The notes: generated by a model from the sequence alone, not told the origin. A DNA stretch of 64,000 nucleotides from CAZACZ01 sp964483695 (GCA_964483695.1 CAZACZ010000005.1:9078-73077); one strand, 5' to 3'; counted from the stretch's first letter, positions 25,933 through 34,378 are shown. A program made the numbers and translations.

Positions 25933-26985
25933 ATGAAACGGTTCGCCAAGCTGATCTTCGGCCTGTTCGCCCTCGCCCTGCCGTTAGGTATGGCGCAAGG
26001 GCTCATCCCGATCAACTTCCAGTCGAAGTGGTTCCCGCAGGCGCAGTTCGCCGGCTACTTCGTGGCGCAGGACAAGGGCTTCTACGCCGAGGAAGGGCTC
26101 GACGTCACCATCTTGGACGGCGGCAACGTCAACCCGACGGTGGCGGTCGCGTCCGGTAATGCCGACTTCGGCACCGACTGGGTGGCCAACATGCTGGCGC
26201 AGCGCGAGCAGGGCCTCGACGTGGTGACCATCGCGCAGGTCTACCAGGCTTCCGGCTACCGCATGGTGGCGCTGAAGGACTCCGGCATCGAGACCATCGC
26301 CGACCTAGCGGGCCGCAAGGTCGGGGTCTGGGCGTTCGGCAACGAGTTCGCCTCGGAAGCGGTGTTCTCCGCGGCCGGGCTGACCTCGAGCCTTGACCCG
26401 ACGGTCAGCAGCCCGGACGTCGAAGCGGTGGTGTACGCCTTCGACCCGTCGCTGGTGTTCCCCAACGAAGTCGACGTGGCGAGCGCCATGACCTACAACG
26501 AGCTCGACCAGATCATCGGGCTCGGCTACGACCTGGAGAGCCTCTCGGTGTTGGTGCCGGCGGACATCGGCGCCGACCTGCTCGAGGACAACATCTTCAC
26601 CACCCCGGCCACGCTGGCCAGCGCCAACTTCAAGGGCTCCGGTCTGTCGGGCGCCGAGGTGGCCGCGCGCTTCCTGCGCGCCACCATCCGCGGCTGGCAG
26701 TACGCCATCGACAACCAGGCAGAAGCCGTCGACATCGTCCTGGCGCACTGCGGCGACACCTGCGCCGGCTCCGGCAGCCGCCAGAGCCCGTTGATCCACC
26801 AGACCTGGCAGATGGCCGAGGTGGCCAAGCTGGTCAAGCCGGCGGCCGACACGCAGATCGGCGCGCTCGACCAGGCTGCGTTCGACCGCTCCGTTGCGCT
26901 GTTGGTGCAGGTCGGCTTGCTCAACGAGAGCGTGGCGTTCGACGACGTGGTCGACCCCAGCGTGTTCGAGGCCGCGACCCGATAG
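25933..26985 (+). CDS. ABC substrate-binding protein, NMT1/THI5-like
   Basis: 350 residues, exported (signal peptide to about residue 22, LPLGMAQG). The NMT1 core is WFPQAQFAGYFVAQDKGFYAEEGLDVTI, then NADFGTDW, and LAGRKVGVWAFGNEF. The family binds pyrimidine precursors, nitrate or sulfonates. Context with preTA and hydantoinase favours a pyrimidine-like ligand. A strong ribosome site (GGAGGAC) precedes the ATG. The last codons (ACC CGA TAG) lie inside the first unit of a hairpin repeat, so the repeat has formed part of the C-terminus. Confidence 0.92.
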   Translation: MKRFAKLIFGLFALALPLGMAQGLIPINFQSKWFPQAQFAGYFVAQDKGFYAEEGLDVTILDGGNVNPTVAVASGNADFGTDWVANMLAQREQGLDVVTIAQVYQASGYRMVALKDSGIETIADLAGRKVGVWAFGNEFASEAVFSAAGLTSSLDPTVSSPDVEAVVYAFDPSLVFPNEVDVASAMTYNELDQIIGLGYDLESLSVLVPADIGADLLEDNIFTTPATLASANFKGSGLSGAEVAARFLRATIRGWQYAIDNQAEAVDIVLAHCGDTCAGSGSRQSPLIHQTWQMAEVAKLVKPAADTQIGALDQAAFDRSVALLVQVGLLNESVAFDDVVDPSVFEAATR

Positions 26986-27170
26986 GGTCGCGCTGCGACC
27001 CGNNNNNNNNNNNNNNNNNNNNNNNNNNNNNNNNNNNNNNNNNNNNNNNNNNNNNNNNNNNNNNNNNNNNNNNNNNNNNNNNNNNNNNNNNNNNNNNNNN
27101 NNGCGACCCGATAGGGTCGCGCTGCGACCCGGTAGGCAGACCAGATAGGGTCAGGCTGTGGCCGACTAGG
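26974..27170 (+). repeat. Tandem 21-bp hairpin repeat, interrupted by a gap
   Basis: The unit GCGACCCGATAGGGTCGC-GCT is a 7-bp palindromic stem with a GATA loop. One full copy and 8 bases of the next lie before the gap (26974-27002). One full copy follows it (27103-27123), and then come decaying copies (GCGACCCGGTAGG, CAGATAGGGTCAGGCT) to about 27170. The first copy contains the stop codon of the binding protein. It may act as a multi-hairpin terminator or mRNA stabiliser. Confidence 0.75.
27003..27102. other. Assembly gap (100 N) inside the hairpin repeat
   Basis: The last 29 bases before the gap equal the first 29 after it, with a 21-bp period. The copy number of the repeat is therefore unknown. 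Confidence 0.9.
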
Positions 27171-27237
27171 TCGCTTGCTCCCGCGCGACGCATGGTCCGC
27201 CGGCGCGGCTGCTAGACAACCACCCTCGAAGAGGGCG

Positions 27238-27269
27238 CAGGACCGGCTGCTGTGGTGCAGCCGGTCCTG
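27238..27269 (-). terminator. Terminator hairpin after the esterase gene
   Basis: A 13-bp perfect stem (CAGGACCGGCTGC with its complement) and a 6-nt loop, 14 bases past the esterase stop. A weaker outer GAGGGC/GCCCTC stem can extend it. It may also stop read-through from the plus strand. Confidence 0.7.
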
Positions 27270-27282
27270 TGCCGCTGTGCCC

Positions 27283-28869
27283 TCAGGGACGGTCGAACGC
27301 GTCGTCCGGCAGCGCGGGGTCGACCTCCAGCGCGGACAGCGTGAGCACGGACGTGAGCGTGCCGTGCTGGAACTCCTCGATGCGGTGGGGGATCCGCAGG
27401 CCACCGACCTCGCGCACGTCGAGGTACCGGAGCTCGGCGGCGTCGGCCCACGGCTGCTCGAGACGCTCGGCGATCAAGGTGCGGTCCGCGCCGATGACGT
27501 ACGTCGTCATGGCGCCGTCCTCCACCACCATCACGCCGTCGCCGCGCAGGCCCGCCACGGTGGTCGGGCCGACGGCGGCGACGACGTCGTCGTGCCGCGC
27601 GAACAACCCGAGGACGGTGTTGAGGGCGTAGCGACGCACCGCCATGGCGGCGTCGGGATCCATGAGCAGGAACGTGCCGTCGGCGGCCCACAACCACGAC
27701 GTGTCCGGGTCCGCCTGCTGGACCAGCATCGTCGCGCCCTCGTGCTCGACCTCGATCCGCACGCGGCGTCCGGCCACGTCTACCAACATGCGAAGCTCGG
27801 CGCCGCGAAGGTACTGCGGCGCCCCGGCCGCGTCGTAGCCCACGCTGTCGATGGCCACGTCGAAGCGGAACGTGGGTTGCGCGCCGCTAGGAGCACCATG
27901 GGCGAGGCGTGCGCCCGCCAGGGTGGCGAGTCCGTCCGCGCGGGCGCGATCGAGCGCGGCGGCGCGTTCGCTCGCTCGTTCCGGGGTGATGGTGGGGTCG
28001 TCCGCTTCCCCGGTCAGGAACCACGCCAGCACCGCAGGGAAGCGCTTGCTCCACGCCGACTCGTGATGTTGCGCGCCCTCGTCGATGACGAGGCGCACGT
28101 CGGCACCGCGGTCCCGCAGGAGCGTCGCCATGCGCATCACGTCCTGTGTCTGGCCCCAGCCCTCTTCCGTCCCCATGTCGAGCCATACGCGCACGCTAGG
28201 GTTGGCGCGCAGGTCGGCCCACGCGAACACCGGCTTGCCGGAGCCCCACCAGAGGCTAGGGGAGAGCGCGCCTGCGAAGCCGAACACGCCCGGGTAGCGC
28301 ATGGCGGAGTACAGCGACACCAGCCCGCCCATGCTCGAGCCCACGATGGCCGTGTCGTCGCGGTCCGCGAGCGTACGGTAGCGCTCGTCGACCAGCGGCT
28401 TGACGGTCGTCGCGACGAACGCCGCGTACGCCTCGGCGCGAGCCGTCATGTTCGCCTCGACGCCGGGGAACGGCGCGTACTCGGCGAGCCGTTCCTCGCC
28501 CATGTTCGGGATCCCCACCAGGATGACGGGGAAGCCACGTTCCGCCGACGCCTGGGCCGTCTCGTCGGCGCGCCACTCGCCGGCGTACGAAGTGGCTTCG
28601 TCGAAGAGGTTCTGGCCGTCGTTCATGTACATCACCGGGTACCGACGCGTGCCTTCGTCGTAGCCGGGCGGCAGCAACACGAGGATGTCGCGCTCGTTGC
28701 CAAGGTGCGGGCTGGCGACGGAGGGGATGGTCTCGAGCCGGCCGACGACGGTCGAGGCGGCGTTCGGTTGGGCCGAGACCGACCCCATCAGGACCAGCGC
28801 AGCGACGCAACCCATCAGCGTCGCGCCGCGGCGGTTGGCGCGTTCGAGTCGTTCCGGGTTCGGTGCCAT
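27283..28869 (-). CDS. Secreted alpha/beta-hydrolase esterase (Fes/IroE-type) with C-terminal domain
   Basis: 528 residues with an N-terminal signal anchor (residues 18-33). Residues about 45-300 form the putative-esterase fold: YPVMYMNDGQNLFDE, then the nucleophile elbow GSSMGG, and a late EGAQHHESAWSKR with the likely catalytic His. Residues about 330-528 are a separate beta-rich domain of unknown function. Related enzymes cleave siderophore, feruloyl or carbohydrate esters; the substrate here is open. ATG 28869 has TAGCAT 6 nt upstream and no ribosome site. Monocistronic. Confidence 0.8.
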   Translation of the reverse strand: MAPNPERLERANRRGATLMGCVAALVLMGSVSAQPNAASTVVGRLETIPSVASPHLGNERDILVLLPPGYDEGTRRYPVMYMNDGQNLFDEATSYAGEWRADETAQASAERGFPVILVGIPNMGEERLAEYAPFPGVEANMTARAEAYAAFVATTVKPLVDERYRTLADRDDTAIVGSSMGGLVSLYSAMRYPGVFGFAGALSPSLWWGSGKPVFAWADLRANPSVRVWLDMGTEEGWGQTQDVMRMATLLRDRGADVRLVIDEGAQHHESAWSKRFPAVLAWFLTGEADDPTITPERASERAAALDRARADGLATLAGARLAHGAPSGAQPTFRFDVAIDSVGYDAAGAPQYLRGAELRMLVDVAGRRVRIEVEHEGATMLVQQADPDTSWLWAADGTFLLMDPDAAMAVRRYALNTVLGLFARHDDVVAAVGPTTVAGLRGDGVMVVEDGAMTTYVIGADRTLIAERLEQPWADAAELRYLDVREVGGLRIPHRIEEFQHGTLTSVLTLSALEVDPALPDDAFDRP

Positions 28870-28881
28870 GCGGTCATGCTA
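28870..28881 (-). promoter_or_regulatory. TANNNT -10 element 6 nt before the esterase start
   Basis: TAGCAT at 28876-28881 (minus strand), then GACCGC, then ATG. This spacing puts transcription start at or near the start codon. Confidence 0.5.
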
Positions 28882-29177
28882 GGAACCCCTGGCTTCCGAC
28901 TGGTTCCCGCAGGACGGACGGCGCGTGTAGGAGTTCGGCGCTCGCGCGCGCACCTGAGCATCGCGTACGGAACGCGTTGGCCCTGCCTTCACCAAGCGGT
29001 AAGCGCGGTCTCAGAACCTGTGGGTACGGTCGTTCCCGTGGCGCCGCCCGAGAGTCCGGGAGACCGCAGCCCGACCCCCACGCGTCTCCAAGGGCGGCCG
29101 CTGCGCCGCGCGAACGCAACCGGCGTTCCGCCGGCGCCACGAGAACGGATCCGATGACGACACGAAGGAGGTACAGC
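28882..29177. other. Divergent intergenic region, no gene seen
   Basis: About 300 bp between the esterase and the DUF4382 lipoprotein. It has no convincing coding frame. It must hold the promoter of the lipoprotein gene; a TACGGT hexamer near 29023 is a weak candidate. Confidence 0.35.
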
Positions 29178-30014
29178 ATGACGAGACGCATCTTCCTGGC
29201 AGCCGCCGTGCTCACGCTCGGACTCACGCTCGCCGCTTGCTCGGGTGGCGGAGGCGGTGGCGAGCAGCAACCCACCGGTCAGGCGAAGGTGGTGCTGACC
29301 GACGCGCCGGCCAGCGAAGCCGAGGCGCTGACGGTGGCGTTCGGACGCATCGAGCTGATCCCCGCCGATGGCACCGAAGCCGAGGCCGCGGTGATCGCCG
29401 AGTCGGGCGGCAGCTTCGACGTCCTGACGCTTCGCAACGGCACGCTGGCCGACGTCGGCGCGGCGGACGTTCCCGTGGGCACGTACGCGCAGGTGCGCGT
29501 GATCGTGGACGAGGCGACCATCGACGTAGGTGACGGCAACGACCCGTACGACGTGTTCGTGCCGAGCGGCGCCCAGACCGGTCTGAAGATCAACCTCGAC
29601 CCGCCGTTTGTGGTGGAAGAAGACTCGTCCAGCACGGTGATCCTCGACTTCGACGCGGACCGCGCCGTGGTGGAGACGCCGGCAGGCAGCAACAACTACA
29701 ACCTGGTGCCCACCGGCATCCGAGCGGTGGCGCAAGCCGAGGCGGGCACGGTGACGGGGTCGGTGATCGACGAGATGGCGCTACCCGTCGCCTTCGCGAC
29801 CGTGAAGGTCTACCGTACCGGGAACACGGACGTCGTGACCTCGACCACCACCGAGGCCGACGGTGGGTTCCAGCTCGTCGGGTTGCTCGAGGGCAGCTAC
29901 GATCTCGAGATCGCCCTGGACGGCTACCTCACGTTGCTCGTTCCTGGCGTGAGCGTCAAGGCCGGCAGCCTCACGGACGTGGGCACGCAGGTGCTGCTGG
30001 CGCCCGCGCTCTAG
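29178..30014 (+). CDS. DUF4382 lipoprotein with carboxypeptidase-regulatory-like domain
   Basis: 278 residues. The signal peptide ends with a lipobox (LTLAACSGG), so it is a surface or periplasmic lipoprotein. Residues about 38-195 match DUF4382: GQAKVVLTDAPASEAEALTVAFGRIEL and a run of beta strands ending YNLVPTGIRAVAQ. Residues about 200-278 are a CarboxypepD_reg-like beta sandwich (GTVTGSVIDEMALPVAFATVKVY, then LLEGSYDLEIALDGY). The perfect AAGGAGGT ribosome site fixes the ATG at 29178. Function unknown; both domains occur in envelope proteins. Confidence 0.9.
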   Translation: MTRRIFLAAAVLTLGLTLAACSGGGGGGEQQPTGQAKVVLTDAPASEAEALTVAFGRIELIPADGTEAEAAVIAESGGSFDVLTLRNGTLADVGAADVPVGTYAQVRVIVDEATIDVGDGNDPYDVFVPSGAQTGLKINLDPPFVVEEDSSSTVILDFDADRAVVETPAGSNNYNLVPTGIRAVAQAEAGTVTGSVIDEMALPVAFATVKVYRTGNTDVVTSTTTEADGGFQLVGLLEGSYDLEIALDGYLTLLVPGVSVKAGSLTDVGTQVLLAPAL

Positions 30015-30015
30015 C

Positions 30016-30681
30016 GGCCACCTGCAACGCGCCTACGGCGGCGTGAACGCCTACGCGTACGTCTTCGACGGCCAGTGGGGCAGCCTCGACCAGGCGCTGG
30101 CGTCACCCGGTCTGGCGGAGCAGGTCACCGGCACCGCGGCGTGGCACGTGAACGCCGACGAGCGTGGCGTCCCTCTGGCCGGTGAACCACAAGACCCGGT
30201 CGGTCGACATCCTCGGCGTCACCGACCCCGAAGGGGACGCCGTCACCATCACCATCGACGCGGTCTTCCAGGACGAGTTGGTGGACGCCCCCGGAAGTGG
30301 CGACGGGCCCACCACGCCGGACGCGGTTGGCGTTGGCACGTCCACCGCGATGCTCCGGGCAGAGCGCGAGGGCAACGGCAACGGCCGCGTCTACCACGTG
30401 CTNNNNNNNNNNNNNNNNNNNNNNNNNNNNNNNNNNNNNNNNNNNNNNNNNNNNNNNNNNNNNNNNNNNNNNNNNNNNNNNNNNNNNNNNNNNNNNNNNN
30501 NNCGATGCTCCGGGCAGAGCGCGAGGGCAACGGCAACGGCCGCGTCTACCACGTGCTGTTCACGGCACGTGCCGCTAGCGGCACGTGCTCCGGAGAGGTG
30601 CTGGTGGGGGCGCCGACCAGCCAGGGTCGCAAGGGCGCACCGGTGGACGACGGCCCGCTCTACGACTCGACGATCGCGTGA
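30016..30681 (+). pseudogene. Frameshifted fragment of a secreted-protein C-terminus, crossing a false gap
   Basis: No start codon or signal. One frame reads from about 30016 (LQRAYGGVNAYAYVFDGQWG to AAWHVNADE). Near 30160 the sense moves to the next frame (ASLWPVNHKTRSVDILGVTDPEGD, then VTITIDAVFQDE). When the duplicated 55 bases and N run are removed, that frame runs on through RVYHVLFTARAASGTCSGEV to a TGA at 30681. The second part resembles a C-terminal domain seen in large cell-surface proteins. It looks like a decayed remnant; a sequencing error at the shift is possible. Confidence 0.6.
30403..30502. other. False assembly gap flanked by an identical 55-bp overlap
   Basis: Bases 30348-30402 and 30503-30557 are identical. 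The two contigs overlap by 55 bp, so the 100 N and one copy should be removed. The reading frame is then continuous. Confidence 0.85.
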
Positions 30682-30720
30682 CGCTGGTCGGCGGCGATGC
30701 CGCCGGATCGCGATGACGCA

Positions 30721-30752
30721 GCGGTCGGGGAGGATCGAACCTCCCCGGCCGC
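30721..30752 (+). terminator. Terminator hairpin after the gene fragment
   Basis: A 13-bp stem (GCGGTCGGGGAGG with CCTCCCCGGCCGC, one G-U pair) and a 6-nt loop, followed by TTGCGTTC. It ends the lipoprotein and fragment transcripts. Confidence 0.65.
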
Positions 30753-30820
30753 TTGCGTTCGAGCGCACCCGCTCCTGCCCCGATCGGTACCGTTCTTCAC
30801 ATCTACCTCTCACGAAGGCG

Positions 30821-30838
30821 TAGAGTGAGGGCGCTCAC
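30821..30838 (+). promoter_or_regulatory. -10 element with an inverted repeat at the start site
   Basis: TAGAGT at 30821-30826 overlaps GTGAG-GGCG-CTCAC (30825-30838), about 160 nt before the next start. It could be an operator at the transcription start. Confidence 0.35.
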
Positions 30839-30993
30839 GATCCGGCACCGTGCCTCGCCTCGGTCCTCCCAGCGTCGCGCGGCACGGTCGCCCGCGAGCG
30901 ACGCATGGTGCGCCGTGCCCTTCACGACGAAGCGGTGAACGGCGTATGCCCGGACGCCGACGACGTCACGCCGTCGGCGGGAGAGGTGAGACC

Positions 30994-31281
30994 ATGGAGA
31001 CTTGGGTACCGATCATCATCCAACTCGTTGCCGGTGCGCTCGGCGGGAACTTCGCCGGTTCCGCCATGAAGAACAAGGGCCTGGGCGGCGCCGGCAACGC
31101 CATCGCCGGTGCGCTCGGCGGCTTGGGCGGCGGGCAACTGCTGTCGGTGCTCGGCTTGGGCTCTGCCGGCAGCAACGTCGACCTGACGTCGATCATCAGC
31201 CACGTGGTGGGTGGTGGCGCCGGCGGCGCGATCCTCACGGCGATCGTCGGCATGCTGCGGGGCGGGTCGAAGACGTCCTGA
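30994..31281 (+). CDS. Small glycine-rich conserved protein
   Basis: 95 residues. WVPIIIQLVAGALGGNFAG, then GAGNAIAGALGGLGGGQLL and a third Gly-rich stretch GGGAGGAILTAIVGML form three hydrophobic, glycine-zipper-like segments joined by short polar turns. Similar small proteins are annotated as hypothetical in many bacteria. The glycine spacing suggests membrane insertion or oligomer packing. The ATG has GGGAGAGG upstream. It stands alone between two terminators. Function unknown. Confidence 0.8.
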   Translation: METWVPIIIQLVAGALGGNFAGSAMKNKGLGGAGNAIAGALGGLGGGQLLSVLGLGSAGSNVDLTSIISHVVGGGAGGAILTAIVGMLRGGSKTS

Positions 31282-31367
31282 AGCTCGCCTCTCAGGGCCG
31301 CACGTAGCGCGCCTCGAGCCTGAGTACCGCAACGGGACGCGCAGCGCCTCGAACGAGACGAAGCGAT

Positions 31368-31395
31368 GCGGGGCGGAGAAGACCCTCCGCCCCGC
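31368..31395. terminator. Bidirectional terminator between convergent genes
   Basis: An 11-bp perfect stem (GCGGGGCGGAG with its complement) and a 6-nt loop, midway between the stops of the glycine-rich gene and glpD. Confidence 0.7.
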
Positions 31396-31403
31396 TCCCG
31401 TGC

Positions 31404-33050
31404 CTACCCTTGCGTGGCCTGCGCCGGTCGCTTCCCACGCAGCAACGCCTCCACCCGCGGCCGCGCCGCCGCAGCCGCCGCTTCGTCGACGAACGCCAGG
31501 CGCGTGCGGCGCGCCAGCACGTCGTCGGCGGTGCAGGCGAACTCGTGGTCGCGGGCGTACAGCACCTCGGCCTCGAGGTAGGGATGGCCGTCGGCCAGCC
31601 GCGCGCCGTAGCCGTCTCGCGCTAGGCTCGCCACCTCCGCCGCTCGGCTGCCGTAGGCGCCGTTCAGGTGGCGCGCGACGTCCTCGTCCAGCCCGAAGTC
31701 GCGGGCCAGGGCTTCGTGGCCGGCCGCGTCGTAGCCGTCGGCGCCCGCCAACGGCAGGTCGGTGGTGGTGCTGGCGCCGGCGGAGAGCGTCGCCTGGGCG
31801 ACGGCCGTATCCACCGCGTCCTCCGCCATGCGCCGGTAGGTGGTCCACTTGCCCCCGGCGACGGTGACGAGGCCCGCGTCGCTCACCACGATGGTGTGAT
31901 CGCGCGACAAGCGGGCGGTGCTCTGGGCGCCGTGGTGCGCCTCGACCAGCGGCCGTAGGCCACTCCAGGCCGCCCGCACGTCCGAGTTCTCGATGGGCAG
32001 GTCGAAGTACTCGCGGACGTGACGCAGGATGTAGGCCACGTCGTCGTCGGTGGCTTGGGGGTCGTCGTGCACGTCGGCGGGTACGTCGGTGGTGCCCACC
32101 AGCGTGTGACCGTGCCACGGCAGGAGGAACAGCACCCGGCCGTCCTCGGTCTTCGGGATCAGCAGGCCGGTATCCGGCGGGCTGAAGCGCGCAGGCAGCA
32201 CCACGTGGGCGCCCGTGCTGGTCTTCAGCATCTCCGGCGCGTCGGGGTCGTCCAGTCTGCGGACGGCGTCGGCGTACGGGCCGGTGGCGTTGATCACCAC
32301 GGCGGCGCGCACCTCGAACTCGCCATCCTGCAGGTCCTCGGCGATGCGGTCGACGACCACCGCGCCGCCCACGCGACCGCCGTGCTTGACGAGCGCGCGC
32401 ACCTCGACGTGGTTCGCCACCACCGCGCCCATCTCCGCCGCCGTGACCGCCAGCGCGACGTTCGTCCTGGCGTCGTCGAACTGCCCATCGTGGTACTCCA
32501 CCGCGCCGCGCAGGCCGTCTGCCTTCAGCATCGGGAAGCGCTCGATGGCCTCGGCGCGCGGCACCAGCCGGCTGGGCTTGAGGTTCGCTCGCCCAGCCAG
32601 CATGTCGTAGAGCTTCAGGCCGGTGAAGTAGTACGGCAGCTCGAGCGCGCCGTAGATCGGCGTCAACAACGGCAGCGGCCGCGCCAGGTGCGGCGCGTTG
32701 CGCAGCAACACGGCCCGCTCCTTGAGCGCCTCGCGCACCAGCTGGAACTGCGAACGGTCGGCGTGCTTCACCGCCTGCTCGAGGTAGCGCACGCCGCCGT
32801 GCACCAGTTTGGTGCTGCGGCTACTGGTGCCCTGCGAGAGGTCGAAGCGCTCCACCAACGCGACCCGCAGGCCTCGGCTGACGGCGTCGAGGGCGATCCC
32901 GGTGCCGGTGGCGCCGCCGCCGATCACCAGCACGTCGAAGCGCTCCGACGCCAACCGCGCCAGATGCCGCTCTCGGGAGGTGGTTCGGTTCGTCGCGGGC
33001 ACGGGAGCGCGGGTCGGCCGGTTGGAGGTGGTCGTCTCGGGCATGGACAT
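31404..33050 (-). CDS. glpD: Aerobic glycerol-3-phosphate dehydrogenase
   Basis: 548 residues, FAD enzyme on the inner face of the membrane that oxidises glycerol 3-phosphate to DHAP and feeds electrons to quinone. The FAD site is VLVIGGGATGTGIALDA near residue 40. GTSSRSTKLVHGGVRYLEQ and DVRAAWSGLRPLV are family hallmarks. The C-terminal DAO_C domain follows from about residue 400. The first 25 residues are a Ser/Thr/Pro tail not usual in GlpD. GGAGG precedes ATG 33050. No glpF or glpK is next to it. Confidence 0.95.
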   Translation of the reverse strand: MSMPETTTSNRPTRAPVPATNRTTSRERHLARLASERFDVLVIGGGATGTGIALDAVSRGLRVALVERFDLSQGTSSRSTKLVHGGVRYLEQAVKHADRSQFQLVREALKERAVLLRNAPHLARPLPLLTPIYGALELPYYFTGLKLYDMLAGRANLKPSRLVPRAEAIERFPMLKADGLRGAVEYHDGQFDDARTNVALAVTAAEMGAVVANHVEVRALVKHGGRVGGAVVVDRIAEDLQDGEFEVRAAVVINATGPYADAVRRLDDPDAPEMLKTSTGAHVVLPARFSPPDTGLLIPKTEDGRVLFLLPWHGHTLVGTTDVPADVHDDPQATDDDVAYILRHVREYFDLPIENSDVRAAWSGLRPLVEAHHGAQSTARLSRDHTIVVSDAGLVTVAGGKWTTYRRMAEDAVDTAVAQATLSAGASTTTDLPLAGADGYDAAGHEALARDFGLDEDVARHLNGAYGSRAAEVASLARDGYGARLADGHPYLEAEVLYARDHEFACTADDVLARRTRLAFVDEAAAAAARPRVEALLRGKRPAQATQG

Positions 33051-33220
33051 CGGCTGCCTCCACGATACCGCCTCGTTCCGGTGCCCTTCCGTGCCTCCGC
33101 CCCCGTCACGCGTCGGTGCGGTGCGAGGTTGCCGGCATCGCGACGGCTACGGCAACGTTGGTCCCTTCGCGCCCGTCGCGCGGACGCTCTGCACCCCTCG
33201 CGCGGACGCGTCGTTCCTGC

Positions 33221-33235
33221 TACCTTCGGCTGGTG
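33221..33235 (+). promoter_or_regulatory. TANNNT -10 element 6 nt before the exchanger start
   Basis: TACCTT at 33221-33226, then CGGCTG, then GTG at 33233. There is no ribosome site, which fits a leaderless message. Confidence 0.5.
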
Positions 33236-34198
33236 AACTACCTGTTCGTCCTCGCGGGCATCGTTCTGCTGTACCTCGGCGGCGAGGGGTTGGTGCGGGG
33301 CGCGGTGCGACTCGCGCGCAGCCTCGGCATCTCCCCTCTGGTGATCGGTCTGACGATCGTGGCGTTCGGCACCTCCAGCCCGGAGCTGTTCGCCAACCTC
33401 GCGGCGGTGCTGGGCGGTACGCCGCAGCTGGCGTTCGGCAACATCGTCGGCTCCAACATCGCGAACATCGGCTTGATCCTCGGCCTCAGCGCGACGATCG
33501 CCGTCATTCAGGTGCGCTCGGTGGTGGTGCGGCGCGAGGTGCCGGTCATGCTGCTGGCCGCCTTCGCGTTGGTGCCGGTGTTCGTAGGGGGAACCATGGG
33601 GCGCCTCGAGGGGGCGGTGTTCGTGCTGCTGCTCGGCGTCTACCTGTGGCGTCTGCTCCGCGGAGGTGAGGCGCCGCCCGTCGAGGCCGAGTTCGCGGTG
33701 GAGTACGGCGACGGCGATCGCGCGCGCGCCACCGTGACCTCGTGGCTACTCGTGCTGGGCGGCCTCGGGCTGCTGGCCGGCGGGGCACGGCTGCTGGTGC
33801 TGGGGGCCACCGCCATCGCCCGGTCGTGGGGCGTGCCGGAGTTGGTGATCGGCCTCACGGTGGTGGCGATCGGCACCAGCCTGCCGGAGCTGGTCACCTC
33901 GGTGGTGGCCGCCACCAAGGGCGAGCCCGACATCGCGCTCGGCAACGTGGTGGGCTCGAACGTGTTCAACGTCCTGGGCATCCTCGGCGTGAGCGCCCTG
34001 GTGCGGCCCTTGCCGCTGCCGGCCGACGGCGGTTGGCGCGACATCGCGGTCATGCTCGGGTTCAGCATGGTGCTGTTGCCGATGCTGGTGTCCGGCATGC
34101 GCCTGGTGCGCTGGGAGGGGCTGGCGCTGATGGCGGCGTACGTGGCGTACACCATGTGGCTGTTCCTCGGTGGCGCGGCGGCGGGAGTGGCCGGCTGA
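33233..34198 (+). CDS. Sodium/calcium exchanger family protein
   Basis: 321 residues, inner-membrane CaCA-family antiporter (YrbG/CaxA type). The two inverted alpha repeats are plain: GLTIVAFGTSSPELFANL with GNIVGSNIANIGLILG in the first half, and GLTVVAIGTSLPELVTSVVA with GNVVGSNVFNVLGILG in the second. Each repeat has the acidic Glu of the ion site. About ten helices, with a central loop near residues 140-160. GTG 33233 is chosen because the protein then begins right at helix one (NYLFVLAG) and the -10 spacing agrees. It exchanges Na+ or H+ for Ca2+. Confidence 0.93.
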   Translation: MNYLFVLAGIVLLYLGGEGLVRGAVRLARSLGISPLVIGLTIVAFGTSSPELFANLAAVLGGTPQLAFGNIVGSNIANIGLILGLSATIAVIQVRSVVVRREVPVMLLAAFALVPVFVGGTMGRLEGAVFVLLLGVYLWRLLRGGEAPPVEAEFAVEYGDGDRARATVTSWLLVLGGLGLLAGGARLLVLGATAIARSWGVPELVIGLTVVAIGTSLPELVTSVVAATKGEPDIALGNVVGSNVFNVLGILGVSALVRPLPLPADGGWRDIAVMLGFSMVLLPMLVSGMRLVRWEGLALMAAYVAYTMWLFLGGAAAGVAG

Positions 34199-34252
34199 CC
34201 AGGCCCCGTCACGGCGGTGACGCGCGCGACGGCAGGCCCGTGGGCGCGGGTC

Positions 34253-34258
34253 TAGGGT
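34253..34258 (+). promoter_or_regulatory. Possible -10 element for the small membrane protein
   Basis: TAGGGT, about 120 nt before the GTG at 34379. It would give a normal leader that includes the TAGGAGGTG ribosome site. Confidence 0.3.
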
Positions 34259-34378
34259 GAGGCGACGTTCCGTCCGCGGCCTCGTCGGCGTGTCGTCCTG
34301 ACGCTCGCTCCCGCATCGTCGCTGCGCTTCCTCGAACCGCCGTCGCCAGGCCAGCGGCGAGCGGGTAGGAGGTGCGTC

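Noticed and set aside
26974..27170. CRISPR array
   Set aside because: Repeats are 21 bp with no unique spacers between, are palindromic throughout, and have no cas genes nearby.
30721..30752. A GGTTCGATCC-like loop on the minus strand that recalls a tRNA T-arm
   Set aside because: The stem is 13 bp long and no acceptor, D or anticodon arm can be drawn around it. It is a terminator hairpin.
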